Positions 1 to 10,876 of a DNA stretch of 64,000 nucleotides are shown one piece after another; position 1 is the stretch's first letter; each line of letters starts with the position of its first letter. A program made the position numbers and the translations under genes. Source of the stretch: Fistularia commersonii (lineage: Eukaryota; Chordata; Actinopteri; Syngnathiformes; Fistulariidae); contig JBBMNZ010000029.1 of assembly GCA_037954325.1 (NCBI GenBank), positions 11,815,001 through 11,879,000 of the forward strand, in the 5' to 3' direction. The notes under the pieces are model-generated. The model had not been told where the DNA came from. It saw only the letters and a list, made by a program, of their open reading frames with translations, and did not search any database.

Positions 1-239
1 GCAAATGGAAGGTAAAAGGTAAGTCAAGATGATTAGGTAAAGGAAAGGATGAAAAACAGGATGTTGTAATCACAGGGCAAATGATAACACGATCAAAGGC
101 TAGAGCTGCAAGAGCATGAACAAGTTGCGGAAAGAGTAGGCCCCGCATTGAGATAGAGAGCAGAACAGAGTCAGAGTGTACAGATGGTGATGATGATTCG
201 GTCAGAGCATGCCCGCCTGGGAATAATACCCCAGAACCC

Positions 240-977
240 GAAAAACTTAATGTAATGCCCCTAGTGATAGATAAGCTGGGCCAAGAACGTCGTAAGCCCT
301 ATGCAATGACAGATGTGGCTGCTATAGTCGCCAGACTGCCCCCTACTGGCTGAGGCGGGGGAGCCTGGATTACCAAATTGATGGATGTTACTACAGGAAC
401 TAGCCTGGCCCTGGGAGACATGCGCAGCATATTGGCGGCTTGTGAAGTTACCGCACCCACAATCTCTGAAATGAAAGCTGGCACAAGTGCTCTGGGACAT
501 GAAACACCTCTCAGACAGGTGCAAGGTACCCTCCATACAGCCATTCAGGAGTCATTCCCCCGTAATTTGACTCATGTCGCTGCCATCAAATATTCCCCGA
601 AAGAAGGTGAGTCAGGCGTGGTCTTCTTGATGCGAGCTGCGGGAGATTGGGAGTCTGAAGTGTGTGTTTGCCCACAAGGCCCTACAAGTGATGTTGCAGT
701 AGCATGGTTCCGGATGGCGGTGTTGTATGGTTTGGCAGATGAGGCATCAAGTGCCCTGACAGATGACCCTCTATTGATGGGATGCGAGTTGACAGAATTC
801 TCTTTGAATGTGGCCCATGCTGTGGAAAGACATGCGGACAAACAGAAAAAGATCAAAGCTAACCATGAAACAACACAGATCATGTTGTTGCAACTCCAAT
901 TGAAAGAGGCGCAAAATAAAGCCTTAGAAACCAAGAGGGGTTCTCTGCCCCTGGCTTCCCCGAAACCTGTCGCCTGA
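240..977 (+). pseudogene. ERV gag fragment (capsid-like region)
   Basis: One frame is readable from about 240 to the stop at 975-977 with a single in-frame TGA at 351-353. The ATG at 378 therefore only follows an internal stop and is not the real start. The region up to the zinc knuckle at 1115 matches the place of gag in a simple retrovirus. The end is rich in K, Q and E (about residues 150-190 counted from 378) and could form a coiled coil, as gag often does before nucleocapsid. No enzyme motif is present. The gag assignment rests on position and on the zinc knuckle downstream rather than on a diagnostic capsid motif. Confidence 0.6.
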
Positions 978-1114
978 AATTATCCACCGCTCATCTTCTA
1001 TCAGCAGGCTGAGCCCAGTCATCCCCCATATAATGGACCTCGCATCCCTCAGAGAGGGAGGGGACGTTTCATGAGACAGGGCCCGAAACAGGAGGGCCTA
1101 ACGTACCTGGTGCA

Positions 1115-1156
1115 TGCTACTGTTGCGGACAGATGGGACATTTCTGGCGATACTGC
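1115..1156 (+). pseudogene. ERV nucleocapsid CCHC zinc knuckle
   Basis: The codons read C-x2-C-x4-H-x4-C with a GH pair before the third and fourth ligands, the retroviral nucleocapsid zinc knuckle that binds genomic RNA. It lies in a different frame from the gag fragment that ends at 977, so at least one frameshift separates them. Confidence 0.8.
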
Positions 1157-1339
1157 CCCAAAGTGCAGCGACAGTCACATCCAAACCCAGCAGTGGAGCT
1201 GTCAACCCCCGCCTCAGATATGACAATCTAATCGGCAGAACCCACAACCTCAGGGGTATACAGGTCCCGCTATACACCAGGCCCCGATGACTGCCCTTGC
1301 ATCACAGCGGCGCCCGTGGAATGACCACTAGGGGTGCCC

Positions 1340-1440
1340 CGCCCCAGCTCACCTTAGACGACAAGACAGTGCAGGCGTTGGTGGACACAGGAGCTACCGT
1401 CCCAACCTTGCCAACTGCACTGGCTCTGGACCCGTTGTGA
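1340..1440 (+). pseudogene. ERV aspartic protease fragment
   Basis: A short frame contains ALVDTGA, with the catalytic D-T-G at 1384-1392, the active-site motif of retroviral proteases that mature Gag and Pol. It is stopped by TGA at about 1438, and the flap and C-terminal part are missing. The sequence from about 1500 to 1590 is T-rich and does not look coding, so the stretch between protease and RT has been lost or replaced. Confidence 0.75.
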
Positions 1441-1590
1441 GCCATCATGACCGTGGTAGGGGCTCAAGACTACCCCTCTCACGCCTGCTACGGTATCTTG
1501 TGCTACACAAACTTTGTCACTCTTTTCCTATTAACGATTTTATCATTATTTTTATTATTATTGACTATTTCCTATTAAGTATACGTACAC

Positions 1591-1836
1591 TTGGCTAATT
1601 CTCCTGGCATGTTCAATTGTTGCCTACATGCTTTGTTGAATAACGTACAACTTCCTGATGACGTTGAGATCATCCAATATGTGGATGACATCCTAATTGA
1701 GACTATAAATCCCGAATCATGTCTAGAAGCCACCAGAAATATCCTTCCAAGACTAGTGGACCTGGGCTACAAGGTCTCTAGAACAGTCTTGGTGGTCAAT
1801 GTGTTAGTCGAACAAACTGTTCGTCGAACACACTGA
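1591..1836 (+). pseudogene. ERV reverse transcriptase fragment with YVDD
   Basis: An 81-codon frame carries the RT catalytic box YVDD at 1678-1689, preceded by a hydrophobic IIQ and followed by DILI, as in the palm of retroviral polymerases. The fingers region and motif A are absent upstream. The frame ends at 1834-1836, where a compositionally similar sequence continues in another frame. This is a relic only, without the motif A aspartate. Confidence 0.85.
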
Positions 1837-2069
1837 CTGCCACACTGACAAACACTCCAGCAGGACTCTCCCTGACAACCATCCAAATAACCTCAATCCT
1901 GCAATATGCTAGACTGGATAATGTACGCGACACAACGGAATTTCTTGGACTCCTGAACTATCACAGGCACCACATCCCTCATTTTGTGGATCAAATGGCT
2001 CCTATGAGACAGATGATGGCCAAAGCATGATCCTCTGACCTCTCGCCCCCCCTTAAATGGACTCCACAT

Positions 2070-2423
2070 ATGGAGGTGCATTTCATCAAGGTTAAAGGCC
2101 TAATTAGCCAAGCAGTCACTCTTACCATGCCAGATTACTCCAACCCTTTTGTTTGGAAGTGCCTGAATGAGGGCATTGTTAACACCACTCTTTTTCAGCA
2201 GAGAGGGAGTGGACAGGCAAAGGGTCAAAGAGCAGTATTAATGTACTACAGCTCGAAATTGGATCCTACTGAAAGGTCGCAGCCTGCCTGCACAAGAGCA
2301 TTTGCGGGCATTGCTAAAGCAACTGAAAAAAATGAATATATGACAATGCAATACCCACTGATAGGTTACACAACACATGGAGTGCAAGCGTTCCTGGAGT
2401 CCACTTCTGCTAATGCTGAATGA
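2070..2423 (+). pseudogene. ERV pol connection / RNase H-like fragment
   Basis: This 117-codon frame lies between the RT palm and the integrase. It has the pattern LTMPDYSNPF, then a VLMYYSSKLD strand and a later ACTRAFAGIAKA helix, which fits the RT connection / RNase H-like region of a retroviral pol. The - strand provirus has a matching block at 55937-56248 (VLMYASVTLD and CTRYAAGVAK), which supports the assignment. The ATG is not a natural start because this should be inside a polyprotein. Confidence 0.65.
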
Positions 2424-2599
2424 GATGGAGGAGGAAGGCTCTCAAACAGAGATTGAATAAAAGCTCTTGGATAAGTATGGACCCTGGCCGACGAAAGCAG
2501 CTACAAGAACTAGGCACTCTATGGGAAAAGTCGGTTTGGACAGAGTATGGAGCAAGAACAAACGACGAAAAGTTCTAGAAGACGCCAACGGTAGAAACG

Positions 2600-3243
2600 G
2601 TGCTCCCTTTGGAAGCTGCACATTGGGTAATTCGAGAAGCACACGGCCCAAGTCACAAGTGCCAAAAGAAACAGTAAGGAGGCTCAGGGGATGTTGGTAG
2701 CCATATTTGAAACAGAAGGTAATGGAAACATTGGATGGGTGCATAGTATGCGACCAACACAACCCTTAACCAGGACTGAAGACAAGGAAAGGTATGTTCC
2801 CATTACCAAATGCTCCTGGTCACACGATATGGATTGACTACACCTATATGGGGATGGACAAAAGAACATGTGGGTATTGATATATGTTGGTAATAGTGGA
2901 TGCCTTCTTGGGGTGGGTAGAAAGGAAGATGCCAACCAAGTAGGAAGATGCCAGCTGTGTGATTAAAGCTTTGATCCAACATTACGTGCCGTACCACGGG
3001 TTCCCTGGAGAAACTCGATCTGACAATGATGTGCATTTTAAGAATAAACATTTGAGACAGGTAGAATTGCACTTTGGTATCAGACACAAGTATGGCTCAG
3101 TGTTCCACCCCCAAAGTCAGGGACTGGTAGAGAGAACCTGTTGGACCGCACTAATGGATTCTGTAGTGTTTCTGTCTTCCCGCAGGCCTGAACCAGAAAA
3201 AGAAAAAACAGACCGAGACAACAAGGCCCTCGACTGGGTATAA
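2600..3243 (+). pseudogene. ERV integrase (zinc-binding and DD35E core), broken
   Basis: The zinc-binding half is visible in one frame as EAHGPSHKC and then in another frame as CIVC at 2740-2751. The catalytic core follows: an aspartate in WIDYT near 2830, the second aspartate in RSDND near 3019-3033, and the glutamate in QGLVERT near 3130. The gap between the last D and E is 35 residues, so the DD35E spacing is conserved. Stops at about 2877 and 2941 break the core. Integrase joins viral DNA to the host chromosome; this copy cannot be made as one protein. Confidence 0.85.
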
Positions 3244-3536
3244 GTTAAGAAGTTCAAGAGCAGTTGGTGGACGCCCTCCCTGAGACATTGCGTTACCAGG
3301 AGAAGACTGGATCTCCAGTGAGAGCGAGGACGAAGAAGAAGAGCCAAAAGGGGCGGTCGGGGACACACCTCCGACTGTCTGAAGAAATACACTTTTAGGA
3401 AAAGTTGGTGAGGCAGGTGTGCACCTCTGTGCTCAGTGCAACACGATCCAGAGGCATTACACGAAGACGGTACCCAACAGAGGATTGAACAGTAAGAAAG
3501 ATCTATAAAAGCTCAAGAACAATCGTCCAACTGAGA

Positions 3537-3934
3537 GTGCATGGTGCAAGACCGACACCTCCGAGCATCCGTGGGGAGCGCCCTATGACAATGGCAATGT
3601 CCATAAAATTAAAAGGATTCTCGGGAGTGGATAACCCGTCTGAAAGATGGTTGGAGAACACCTTGGGTAAATTGAAAACCCTCTTCGCAGGCATTGTTAC
3701 CTTGCTACTCACGGTCATAGCAATATTTGTACTCTTTGGATACTATTGTATCCCCTGTCTCAGGTCATTCACAATTAGGGTCATAGAAAAGGCAATTGAT
3801 AAACCCCCAACTTGCCACCATGCTGTCAAGCAGGCTCTCCTGGCAGCAGAAATTCCCTTTGACGATGAAGATGCATCACTGGAAGAGATGACTACTGACA
3901 CGCTGTGGTGTGACAGTCACACCAAAAGAGGAGC
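3537..3934 (+). pseudogene. ERV env transmembrane C-terminal remnant
   Basis: The frame has a run of about 25 hydrophobic residues (AGIVTLLLTVIAIFVLF) preceded by WLENTLGKL and followed by a short Cys-containing basic tail, as expected for the membrane anchor and cytoplasmic tail of a retroviral TM subunit. The surface subunit, fusion peptide and disulfide loop are missing: integrase ends near 3240 and only about 300 nt separate it from this anchor, so most of env was deleted. The frame stays open into the LTR up to 4379, which is probably read-through and not native. Confidence 0.7.
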
Positions 3935-4680
3935 TGTTAAAATCCCGAGCCACAATTGTATTACATTATGTCTGTCACACTGTATAAGTCCCATATCATG
4001 TGATGGCTGCCTAGGCCAGGGGGCCGGGTGGAGAATTTCCCCTGCACTATTGATCACACTAAAATATGTGGGAAGGCCAGCAGGTTTTCGCTCCACCCAC
4101 TATGTTTTGTATGCATTTATTGTATTAACTGTTTTTTTTTTTTGTCGTTCTTTTGTGATCGGAGGATTCTCAAGTCAAGAGAGGGACTTGCAAAATCTCC
4201 TACCTCAAGCAAAAATTCCTGCGGTACTTGCAAAAACTGTTAAAATGCATCACGTGACGATAAGGGATGCACTAATCCGTACTTCTCCTCTTACATCCCC
4301 ACTCCTAACCTGCAGCTTTATCCAGGGTGCCGCCCTGCGCGGCCATGAACCCCTGGTGCCCACATTCCAAGAGTGTTGAAAACAAGACCTTTTAAGGGAG
4401 TAAACCCGACCTTTGAGTTATAGGTATAAAATGAGTGTGCCCCCCTGGCTTGGGGCCAGAACTTCCTCATATACACATTCGACTGGATGCGTCTCAGCGG
4501 GTCTCTAGAGAGGGTGAACGCTCCTCGCATTCACTCTGGTCTGGGAATTCTTGTAAGTGTAATTCCTGACTTTGAATAATGCATTCTTGCTTGATTAGTC
4601 TCTGTCCATTGTGATGTTTTCCCTGAATGAAATCTGAACACACTGGGACAACAAAGTCCGGTCCCGTGGAGGGAGCCACA
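3935..4680 (+). mobile_element. 3' LTR of the + strand ERV
   Basis: A purine run (AAAAGAGGAGC, 3924-3934) resembles a polypurine tract and is followed by TG at 3935; the block ends in CCACA at 4676-4680. A TATA box is at 4425-4431. I see no canonical AATAAA after it. An alternative start is TGTGG at 3904, which would give a TGTGG/CCACA inverted pair but lacks an adjacent purine tract. A reverse-oriented fragment of the same LTR end is at 60990-61125 and starts precisely at this CCACA edge, which supports the 3' boundary. Confidence 0.65.
4425..4431 (+). promoter_or_regulatory. TATA box of the ERV LTR
   Basis: TATAAAA lies about 490 bp into the LTR, the usual place for the U3 promoter just before R. 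Confidence 0.6.
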
Positions 4681-4964
4681 AAATCGGAAAATAGTAGCAG
4701 AAAGAGAAATATACTAAAATGTGATGATCATTATTATTTTTTTTGTTATTCTATTTGAAGTTTCTATTTGAACTTTTTATGCTGTTGGCTCTCTAATCTA
4801 TAATTTCTGTATTTCTGCCCTGAGAGTGCCTTGGATCCAGACTTAAAGTGGATTTATTTGCCAACTGTTAATTCAAACCACGTCATAAACTACTCATTCT
4901 TGTACAATCAAAATAAATACAAACAGTAAAATATTGCAACATTGAAGTGCTTAAATAATTTAAT

Positions 4965-5601
4965 TGTCAGGGTTGGGCTCAAGGCAGGCGTATGCTAGGT
5001 GATCGCAGAACGGTCGCAGATTGCAGTGCATTGGGAGCACATGGCCGGCCCTGGTTACTGGCAATCAGTGGCTTAAAAGCCAAATCTTTGCCAGGTCATT
5101 CAAAAGTTTCCCTCTGTCTCTCGCACCATTGGCGCTTCTTCTGTCTCCAACGCTGGTACTCCCATTTGTGCCTTTCCCTTGCTGGTGTATGTCAGTACCT
5201 CTTGCCTGGCCACCCATACCTACCAGGCTTTGTTTGCCAGTGTAAGGCTGTGCCAGCTGCCCGTCCCCTACCGGGCTTCTTCCCCCATCGGCGTATGCTA
5301 CCACCTCCTTCCTGTTCCTGCCCTGTGTTTTTCTGCCTTGCCCTGTCCAGCATTATCCAACCTGGCTCGACTGTACTGCCCAGCATTCCCCCACCTGGCC
5401 TGCTTGTTCCTGCCCAGCGTTCCACCACCTGGCCTGCCTTTTCCTGCCCAGTGTTCCCCCACCTGGCCTGCCTTTTCTTGCCCAGTGTCCTGCTGCCTGT
5501 TTCGTACCTGTTCTGTCCTCCAAGTAAACTAGTTTTCAACCTCCATTTCTTTAGTGCGCAGGCCTGTCTCTACATTTGGGTCCTAGCTCCGAACTTTAAC
5601 A
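4965..5601 (+). mobile_element. Candidate solo LTR
   Basis: The block begins TGTCAGGG, as does the clear solo LTR at 6921, and ends TTAACA. It is flanked by TTAAT (4960-4964) and ATAAT (5602-5606), a 4/5 match to a 5-bp target duplication. Inside is a C-rich set of tandem copies of a roughly 40-bp unit at about 5360-5490 (CCACCTGGCCTGCC...), and an A-rich AGTAAA near the 3' end in the same relative place as the AATAAA of the 6921 LTR. Reading frames across it are by-products of this composition. Confidence 0.5.
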
Positions 5602-6525
5602 ATAATCAGAATAGAATATTTTAAGCAAATAAGATAATCATAAATTGTAAAACTTGGTTTTTAGTTAGCATGTATGGTGTGTTAAGAAATGTCTACATTG
5701 AGCTGACCTCTGCAAATTAAAAATGTGTATGCTGATTGGACAGGTTGATGTTGAAGACATTCTGACCAAAAATGGATCCAGAGTGAGCTCTTTATTCACT
5801 CCATTCTTCAGAATATAATGAAAGAAAAATCACACAAAAAAAAATAACATTTTCAAAACACAATCACTTTCTAGTTTTTCTCACTGACATCACCTCAAAG
5901 GGGGATTCCAGGGGTGTAAAGAATTTAATCAATTCAAGTGCAGTACCCTGTAATTTAATGGCCGATGCTTACTGATGAATTTGAATCTGACAGCCTTGTG
6001 GGTGGGTGAGCCTCAGTTACTTATACCCACGCACATACTGTGTTTGATATTAATTTCACTATTCAGAAAATAATACACCAAAGTCTCTTGCTGTGTTATT
6101 TAAATGTGTAGTGGTCCACCCCATGATGGGACACGGAAACATGTGTGTACCAATCAGTTTAGCTCCGCCATATGATGATCTCAAAATTTGGTAAATTTTT
6201 GTAAATCTCAAAATATCCACTGCGTTGATCCACCGTTTCCCCTTCAAAAAGAAACTTTCCGTCTGATGTCTGTTGTTTTACTCATTTTGCTAGCTTGTGG
6301 GTTACATTTTTGGCGCTTAAGTGACCGAGATGTAACCGAGTTTCAGGGTCAATATGTGCATTAGTTCATCTCAATACATTTTTTAATAACCGTTGAACTA
6401 CTCCGGCCTTCAACTCGTAATGATTTTTAAATTTTGGCCCACTGTGTATTTGTGTTTGACAACCCTGAACTAACTCTTTTCTCGATCTCCTCTCACACTT
6501 CATGTCCTCTGTCACTCAGTCTAGA
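5602..6525. other. No gene seen
   Basis: AT-rich sequence without a recognisable coding region, repeat boundary or RNA gene. Confidence 0.6.
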
Positions 6526-6989
6526 TACAGTTGTGTTCAAAATAATAGCAGTCCAATATGAATGACCAGATCAATCACTGTTTTGGTATAAATCCCATTT
6601 TTACATGGCATATAATTTACCAGTGGGTGTAGTAGAAGCAGCTAACAGACCGAACATTCATGATATGAATGCTCCTGAATCTGTGTCATTGAATAATTAA
6701 GTTAAGGGGTATGTTCAAAATACCATATTTTCCCCACTATAAAATGCATCGGATTATAAGGTACACCTCCAACAAATGGCCTGTTTTAAAACTGTTTTTA
6801 TATGTAGGGCGCACCGCATTATAAGGCTCACAGAATAGAAACTACTGTAGTGGCTGGGGTTTCATTAATAGAATATAAACCAACGTTCTGACAACTCCGT
6901 TCACCCCCAAAACGAGTTAGTGTCAGGGTCTCACACCTGGGTTCAATTCGTAATCGGCGCCAGCTGCAGCAGCCGCTAATCAAGATCCC

Positions 6990-6996
6990 TATAAAA
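6990..6996 (+). promoter_or_regulatory. TATA box in the solo LTR
   Basis: TATAAAA, preceded by a GC-rich stretch and followed by a GC-rich leader, is placed as an LTR promoter. Confidence 0.55.
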
Positions 6997-7415
6997 GGCA
7001 GCGGCACGCTCTGCCTGGCGCTGGGGGATTGTGGTTGCCCAACAACCCTGACCACTGTGGAGCCCCCATGGCCCCTGTCATGACTGGACCTAGCTGTGGT
7101 TCCTGGGCTACCCCTTTGCCATGTTTATCCCCATGATGCCTGTCACCACTGGACCCCGAGTGTAGACTGGGACCCCCTGGTGGACCACTGGACCCTGACC
7201 CTGTGAGAGCCCCCTTTGGACCCTGACCCTGTGAGACCCCCTGGTGGACCACCGGACCCTGAGTGTAGACTGGGACCCCCTGGTGGACCACCGGACCCTG
7301 ACCCAGCCCGAGATCCTGCCTGGCGCCCTTCCTGCCACAACCCAGCCTTGTGCGACTCTGTCTTGGGGCCAGGGAGTTGCTGGCGACACCCTATCTGAGA
7401 CACCCTGTCTACCTA

Positions 7416-7421
7416 AATAAA
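7416..7421 (+). terminator. Polyadenylation signal in the solo LTR
   Basis: AATAAA lies about 65 bp before the LTR end, the normal position for the R/U5 polyadenylation signal. Confidence 0.55.
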
Positions 7422-8310
7422 GCGCTTCAACCCTGATTTCAGCCTTGAAGGTGTGGTTCCCTGCCAGAGTCCGCCCCCGTGACAGTTAGTGCATTCACAA
7501 TACAGTATCGTACCTTCCAGTAGCTCTTACTGGTATTTGCACCGCCTTTGTTGAAAACAATGTTTTTCCAGCTCCATTTGTCAAAGTTCAAAGCTTTTCA
7601 TAAAGTGAATGCACCAAGCAGGACCGCCTCTAAATTCATTGATGTTCATGTTGCTAGCTAGCTTCTATTTGCTGCTCTCTGTTCAACAACCCTCTGTTCT
7701 AGTTTGTCCTCCATCTGTGGCCATCTCGCTTTGTTCCCTCAAACTCTGTTTAGTCTTCTTTACTTGGCGCAGATCATCTTGTTCCTTCCTTCACTTCCGC
7801 ACCATTGATTAATTAACGTTGAATTCTCTCGCCGCTGTACTATTCCTGTGTTCTACTGCATGACTGATCCCCTTGAGTTTGAACTCTGCGTCGTAAGCGT
7901 GTCTCTTGAAAGGAGTCATTTTGCGGTCTTATACATCACACAATTGATGTGGGACTAGAATTCTCCTTTACAGCTTTTACCACTGCTACTTTGGCAACAC
8001 CCCCTGACTACAGTAGCCATAATTAACCAATATTGATCCATAAACAAGGCGCATCAGATTATAAGGCGCACTGTCATTTTTTGAGAAGATTAAAGGCTTT
8101 TAGGTGCGCCTTATAGTGCGGAAAATACGGTAATAGCAGTATGGAGTTCAGTCAGTGAGGTCATTCATTATGTGAAGAAACAGGTGTCATTCACAACTCA
8201 TTGTACAGTTTCAGCATGATTCTGTCAGCTGGATACATTGCTTCTGCAACTTAGTGGTAATAGCAGTAGTGAGGCATCCATTTCAAGTTCTTCCTCTGCC
8301 ACTTGCACAG

Positions 8311-10150
8311 AAAGACATCATGGTTATTTATCTAATTCTGTGTAGAACAGTAGAACAGTAGGACGGGGATGCTTAGTCATCGAAGATGCCAAACAATGAT
8401 GGTAGTAGGACTCTGGACAACTGATTATCATTCAGTGTTATCTTCTCTGTAACTCCTGATGTCACACAAGGTCAAAACAAGGAAAACAGTAATCCAATGT
8501 CACAGAGGAGTGTCTTGTGCTTGTATAATGCAGTGGATAAGTTTACAAATGGTTACATAAGATGATATGATCCCATGATCGATTTTTCCAAGCTTCAAGA
8601 TACCAATACTGTATGTTGCTGGACGAAAAGTGTGTGAGACAGTCAATACACAAAAAAGTAAAAGTGTGTGAGTGGCAAGTAAATACTGCTATGACTTTTA
8701 TCAGAACTGCAAAGGATTTCCTCGCAGAGAGTAGAGCAAAGACCCTCCCCCCCCCCTTTTTTTTACTTCATCAAATGGTTTCAGCTACGGTAGTAACAGA
8801 TGGGCAATGCTCTTGCCAAGACCTGTTAATTGAGGAGTCAAAATGAGTTTCATAACATTTGAGGTAAAAACACCACTTACACTACTGAATTAGAGCACAA
8901 AAAATTCAAATTTTGATTGAGATAATTTTTTTCTTGATAAAAGTATCCAATCATCTTCAAACACTTTAATTAATGCCTTATGTATTCTCAATGTCAAAAG
9001 CGTCATCAGTAGATATTGTTGAGATAGCAGCATCATTGAAAAAAAAAGTGTCATCAGCTGTCAATGCAACCCAGTCTAATGGTTGAATTGGACAAGGCTT
9101 TTTATTCAGCCACTTTATTTTTTCAAATTTGGACAACCTGAGGGGAATATATGAATCCTACGAGGAACTGAATATTAATGATAGATTTTCATAATGGCAT
9201 AACTTGAACAACTCATCAAGTGATGCCGAAACTGACTTTTTGTTTTGCCATTTACAGTGAAGCTGGAACCGAACGGTTGGATCAGGCTGGAAGCAATCCA
9301 AATTTTGCAGTTTGTGTAATTCTTCCATTGTGCAATTATATGGCATCGAAGGCCTCTGAGGAAAAGCAATTCTGAGAGAAATCGAAGGCAAACACCTTTG
9401 CCACGGACATAAAGGCCTCATATGTGTCAGGTTTAAAAGCCGAATCCATAGGCTTTGATCAGATCAAGTTCAAAAATTCTGTTTATTTAAATGTCAGGAG
9501 CTAATGGAAAGATCTGCCGATGAAAAGAGCAAGTTAATGTGGCATGATAAGCTATGTTGTGTCTGTCTGTCAGGGTCCACAGACTTGAAGAACAAACCCG
9601 TATGTGTCGCAAGCATGAGATGCCACCCAGTGTTGAATGAAGACTGTCTCCTGGGAGATAAAATATGACTGCAAAATGTCACCTAATTGGAAGCACTTGG
9701 ATCCCATTTACATTGACCACAACAAATCATTGGAGGAATTCAATCCAGTGTTTATAGCAGGAAAAGCAGGAAGAAACTGACATATTCCTGTGTAAATGCA
9801 TTTGAATATTGACAATTACACAACTAAAGTTTACTGTTGAGATATGTTTTATATTCTGTTTGAACTGCAGCATTGCGGCTTTTTTTTAACACTTCAGTTT
9901 AAGTAAAAACAAAGGGTGCTCTATTGAAATAAACAATATGATCTGGAATGTTCACTCCTTGGGGACCCATAATGTAATTGTTTTGATTATTTATTTCCAT
10001 GATTCTTGACATTACAAAGAGGGTGCTATTTTGTTTATTTAATTGAATGTTTTGTTGTTTTTGTTTTATTTACACCTTTGTCAGACTATTATGGTGTCTA
10101 ATTATAGAGACAAAGGCAGGTGTAGCTTGGATAACAAGAACCTTATAGAT
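8311..10150. other. No gene seen
   Basis: AT-rich sequence. Short open frames at 8613-8846 (+) and 9158-9421 (-) have no recognisable domain. One poly-C/poly-T run lies at 8748-8763. Confidence 0.55.
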
Positions 10151-10652
10151 ACTTCTTCATCTTTCAGCTTTTCCCTTCAGGGTAGGCAGAGCGGATCAAC
10201 CTTTTGCATCTAACCCTATTCTCTGTGTCCCTCTCTCTTATACCAACTACCTTCATATCCTCTCTACTACATCCGTAAATCTTCTCTTTGGTCTTCCTCA
10301 AGACCTCCAGCCTGGCAGCTCGAATTTCAGCATCCGTCTACCAATATATCCACTATCCCTCCTTTGTACATGACCAAACCATCTCAGCCTAGCTTCTCTG
10401 ACCTTCTCTCCAAAACATCTAACATGTGCTGTTCCTCTGATAGACTCACTCCTGATCCTATCCATCCTGGTCACTCCCAAAGAGAACCTCAAAATCTTAA
10501 TCTCTGCGACCTCTCGCTCTTCCTCCTGTCTTTTGTTCATCATAACTGTTTCCAGGCCATACAGCATCGCTGGTCACACCACTGTCTTGCACACCTTTCC
10601 TTTCATTCTGGGCAATAATCCTCTATCACATATTACCCCTGACACTTTCCCC
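10151..10652 (-). mobile_element. RTE-type LINE copy A, 3' end fragment
   Basis: The - strand encodes the C-terminal part of an RTE-type reverse transcriptase polyprotein. An 89-codon frame (10298-10567) reads LRFSLGVTRMDRI and later REARLRWFGHVQRRD, nearly identical to the copy at 51916-55089. The 3' end begins at about 10151 with the CTTCTTCAT tail typical of these copies. It is truncated at the 5' side near 10652, where an unrelated + strand LINE end begins. Confidence 0.85.
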
Positions 10653-10655
10653 CCG

Positions 10656-10876
10656 GGGGAGGAATTCTGGGCATGTCAATCTGGGAAGAGACCACGGGGA
10701 AGACCCGGGACACACTGGAGAGACTATGTCTCCAGGCCGGCCTGGGAACGTATTAGGGTCTCCCCAGAGGAGCTGGACCATGCGGCAGGGAGAGGGAGGT
10801 CTGGGCCTCACTGCTCTGGTTGCTGCGCCTGCGACCCGCTTCTGGATAAGCAGATGGATGAATGGATTGATTCTTT
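10656..10876 (+). mobile_element. 3' end of a second LINE type
   Basis: A short + strand frame reads GRPGTHWRDYVSRPAWERI, followed by a GGATAAGCAGATGGATGAATGG tail. This is the end of a non-LTR retrotransposon ORF followed by a 4-bp-type tail, a 3' end I recognise as common in fish genomes. I do not assign the clade. It joins the 5' side of RTE copy A at about 10652-10656. Confidence 0.6.

Larger units (their letters stand above)
1..4680 (+). mobile_element. Degenerate endogenous retrovirus, 3' part, with 3' LTR
   Basis: Pieces of gag, nucleocapsid zinc knuckle, aspartic protease, reverse transcriptase, integrase and the env membrane tail lie in the canonical order on one strand and end in an LTR-like block. 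Each piece is in a different frame or separated by stops, so nothing here can be made intact. The 5' LTR is not seen; the provirus either starts before the window or lost its 5' end. The order gag-pol-env and a DD35E integrase fit a simple retrovirus; the exact genus is not decided. A related provirus lies on the - strand at about 50.5-57.9 kb. Confidence 0.85.
6921..7484 (+). mobile_element. Solo LTR with perfect 5-bp target duplication
   Basis: The block starts TGTCA and ends TGACA, a perfect inverted pair, and is flanked by GTTAG on both sides (6916-6920 and 7485-7489). It has a TATA box at 6990-6996 and AATAAA at 7416-7421 in the right order for U3-R-U5. The middle contains diverged tandem units at about 7145-7310 (CCCCCTGGTGGACCACCGGACC and variants). 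The short proline-rich frames across it come from these units. The length of 564 bp and 5-bp duplication fit a Ty3/gypsy-like or retrovirus-like LTR; the family was not identified. Confidence 0.85.
6723..8130. mobile_element. TA-flanked inverted-repeat element (middle layer)
   Basis: The left end CCATATTTTCCCCACTATAA (6723-6742) and the reverse complement of the right end CCGTATTTTCCGCACTATAA (8111-8130) match at 18 of 20 positions. Both ends abut TA dinucleotides (6721-6722 and 8131-8132). Further inverted words (GGCGCAC / ATTATAAGG) occur at both inner sides. No transposase is visible, so it is non-autonomous. Part of its length comes from the solo LTR at 6921-7484. Confidence 0.7.
6526..8310. 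mobile_element. Old DNA repeat with GTTCAAAATAATAGCAGT units (outer layer of nest)
   Basis: TACAG followed by TTGTGTTCAAAATAATAGCAG starts at 6526. The same word recurs when the inner element (6723-8130) is removed, because the left flank ends GTTCAAAATA and the right flank begins ATAGCAGT. The TA at the left edge suggests a Tc1/mariner-type element. No transposase was recognised and the right end is uncertain. Confidence 0.45.

Noticed and set aside
378..380. ATG at 378 as gag start
   Set aside because: The same frame is readable upstream to about 240 with one stop, so this is an internal methionine.
3904..3908. TGTGG as alternative LTR start
   Set aside because: It pairs with the CCACA end but is not preceded by a purine tract, unlike 3935. 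Kept only as an alternative.
5021..5539. Overlapping Pro/Cys-rich frames around a C-rich tandem repeat
   Set aside because: Open in several frames on both strands because of repeat composition inside a candidate LTR.
7108..7403. Gly/Ser/Pro-rich frames on the - strand
   Set aside because: Products of the tandem units in the solo LTR at 6921-7484.
8613..8846. Open frame of 77 codons (+)
   Set aside because: No domain, no start or splice context, and contains a poly-P run from a C/T tract.
9158..9421. Open frame of 87 codons (-)
   Set aside because: No recognisable domain or family; length expected by chance.
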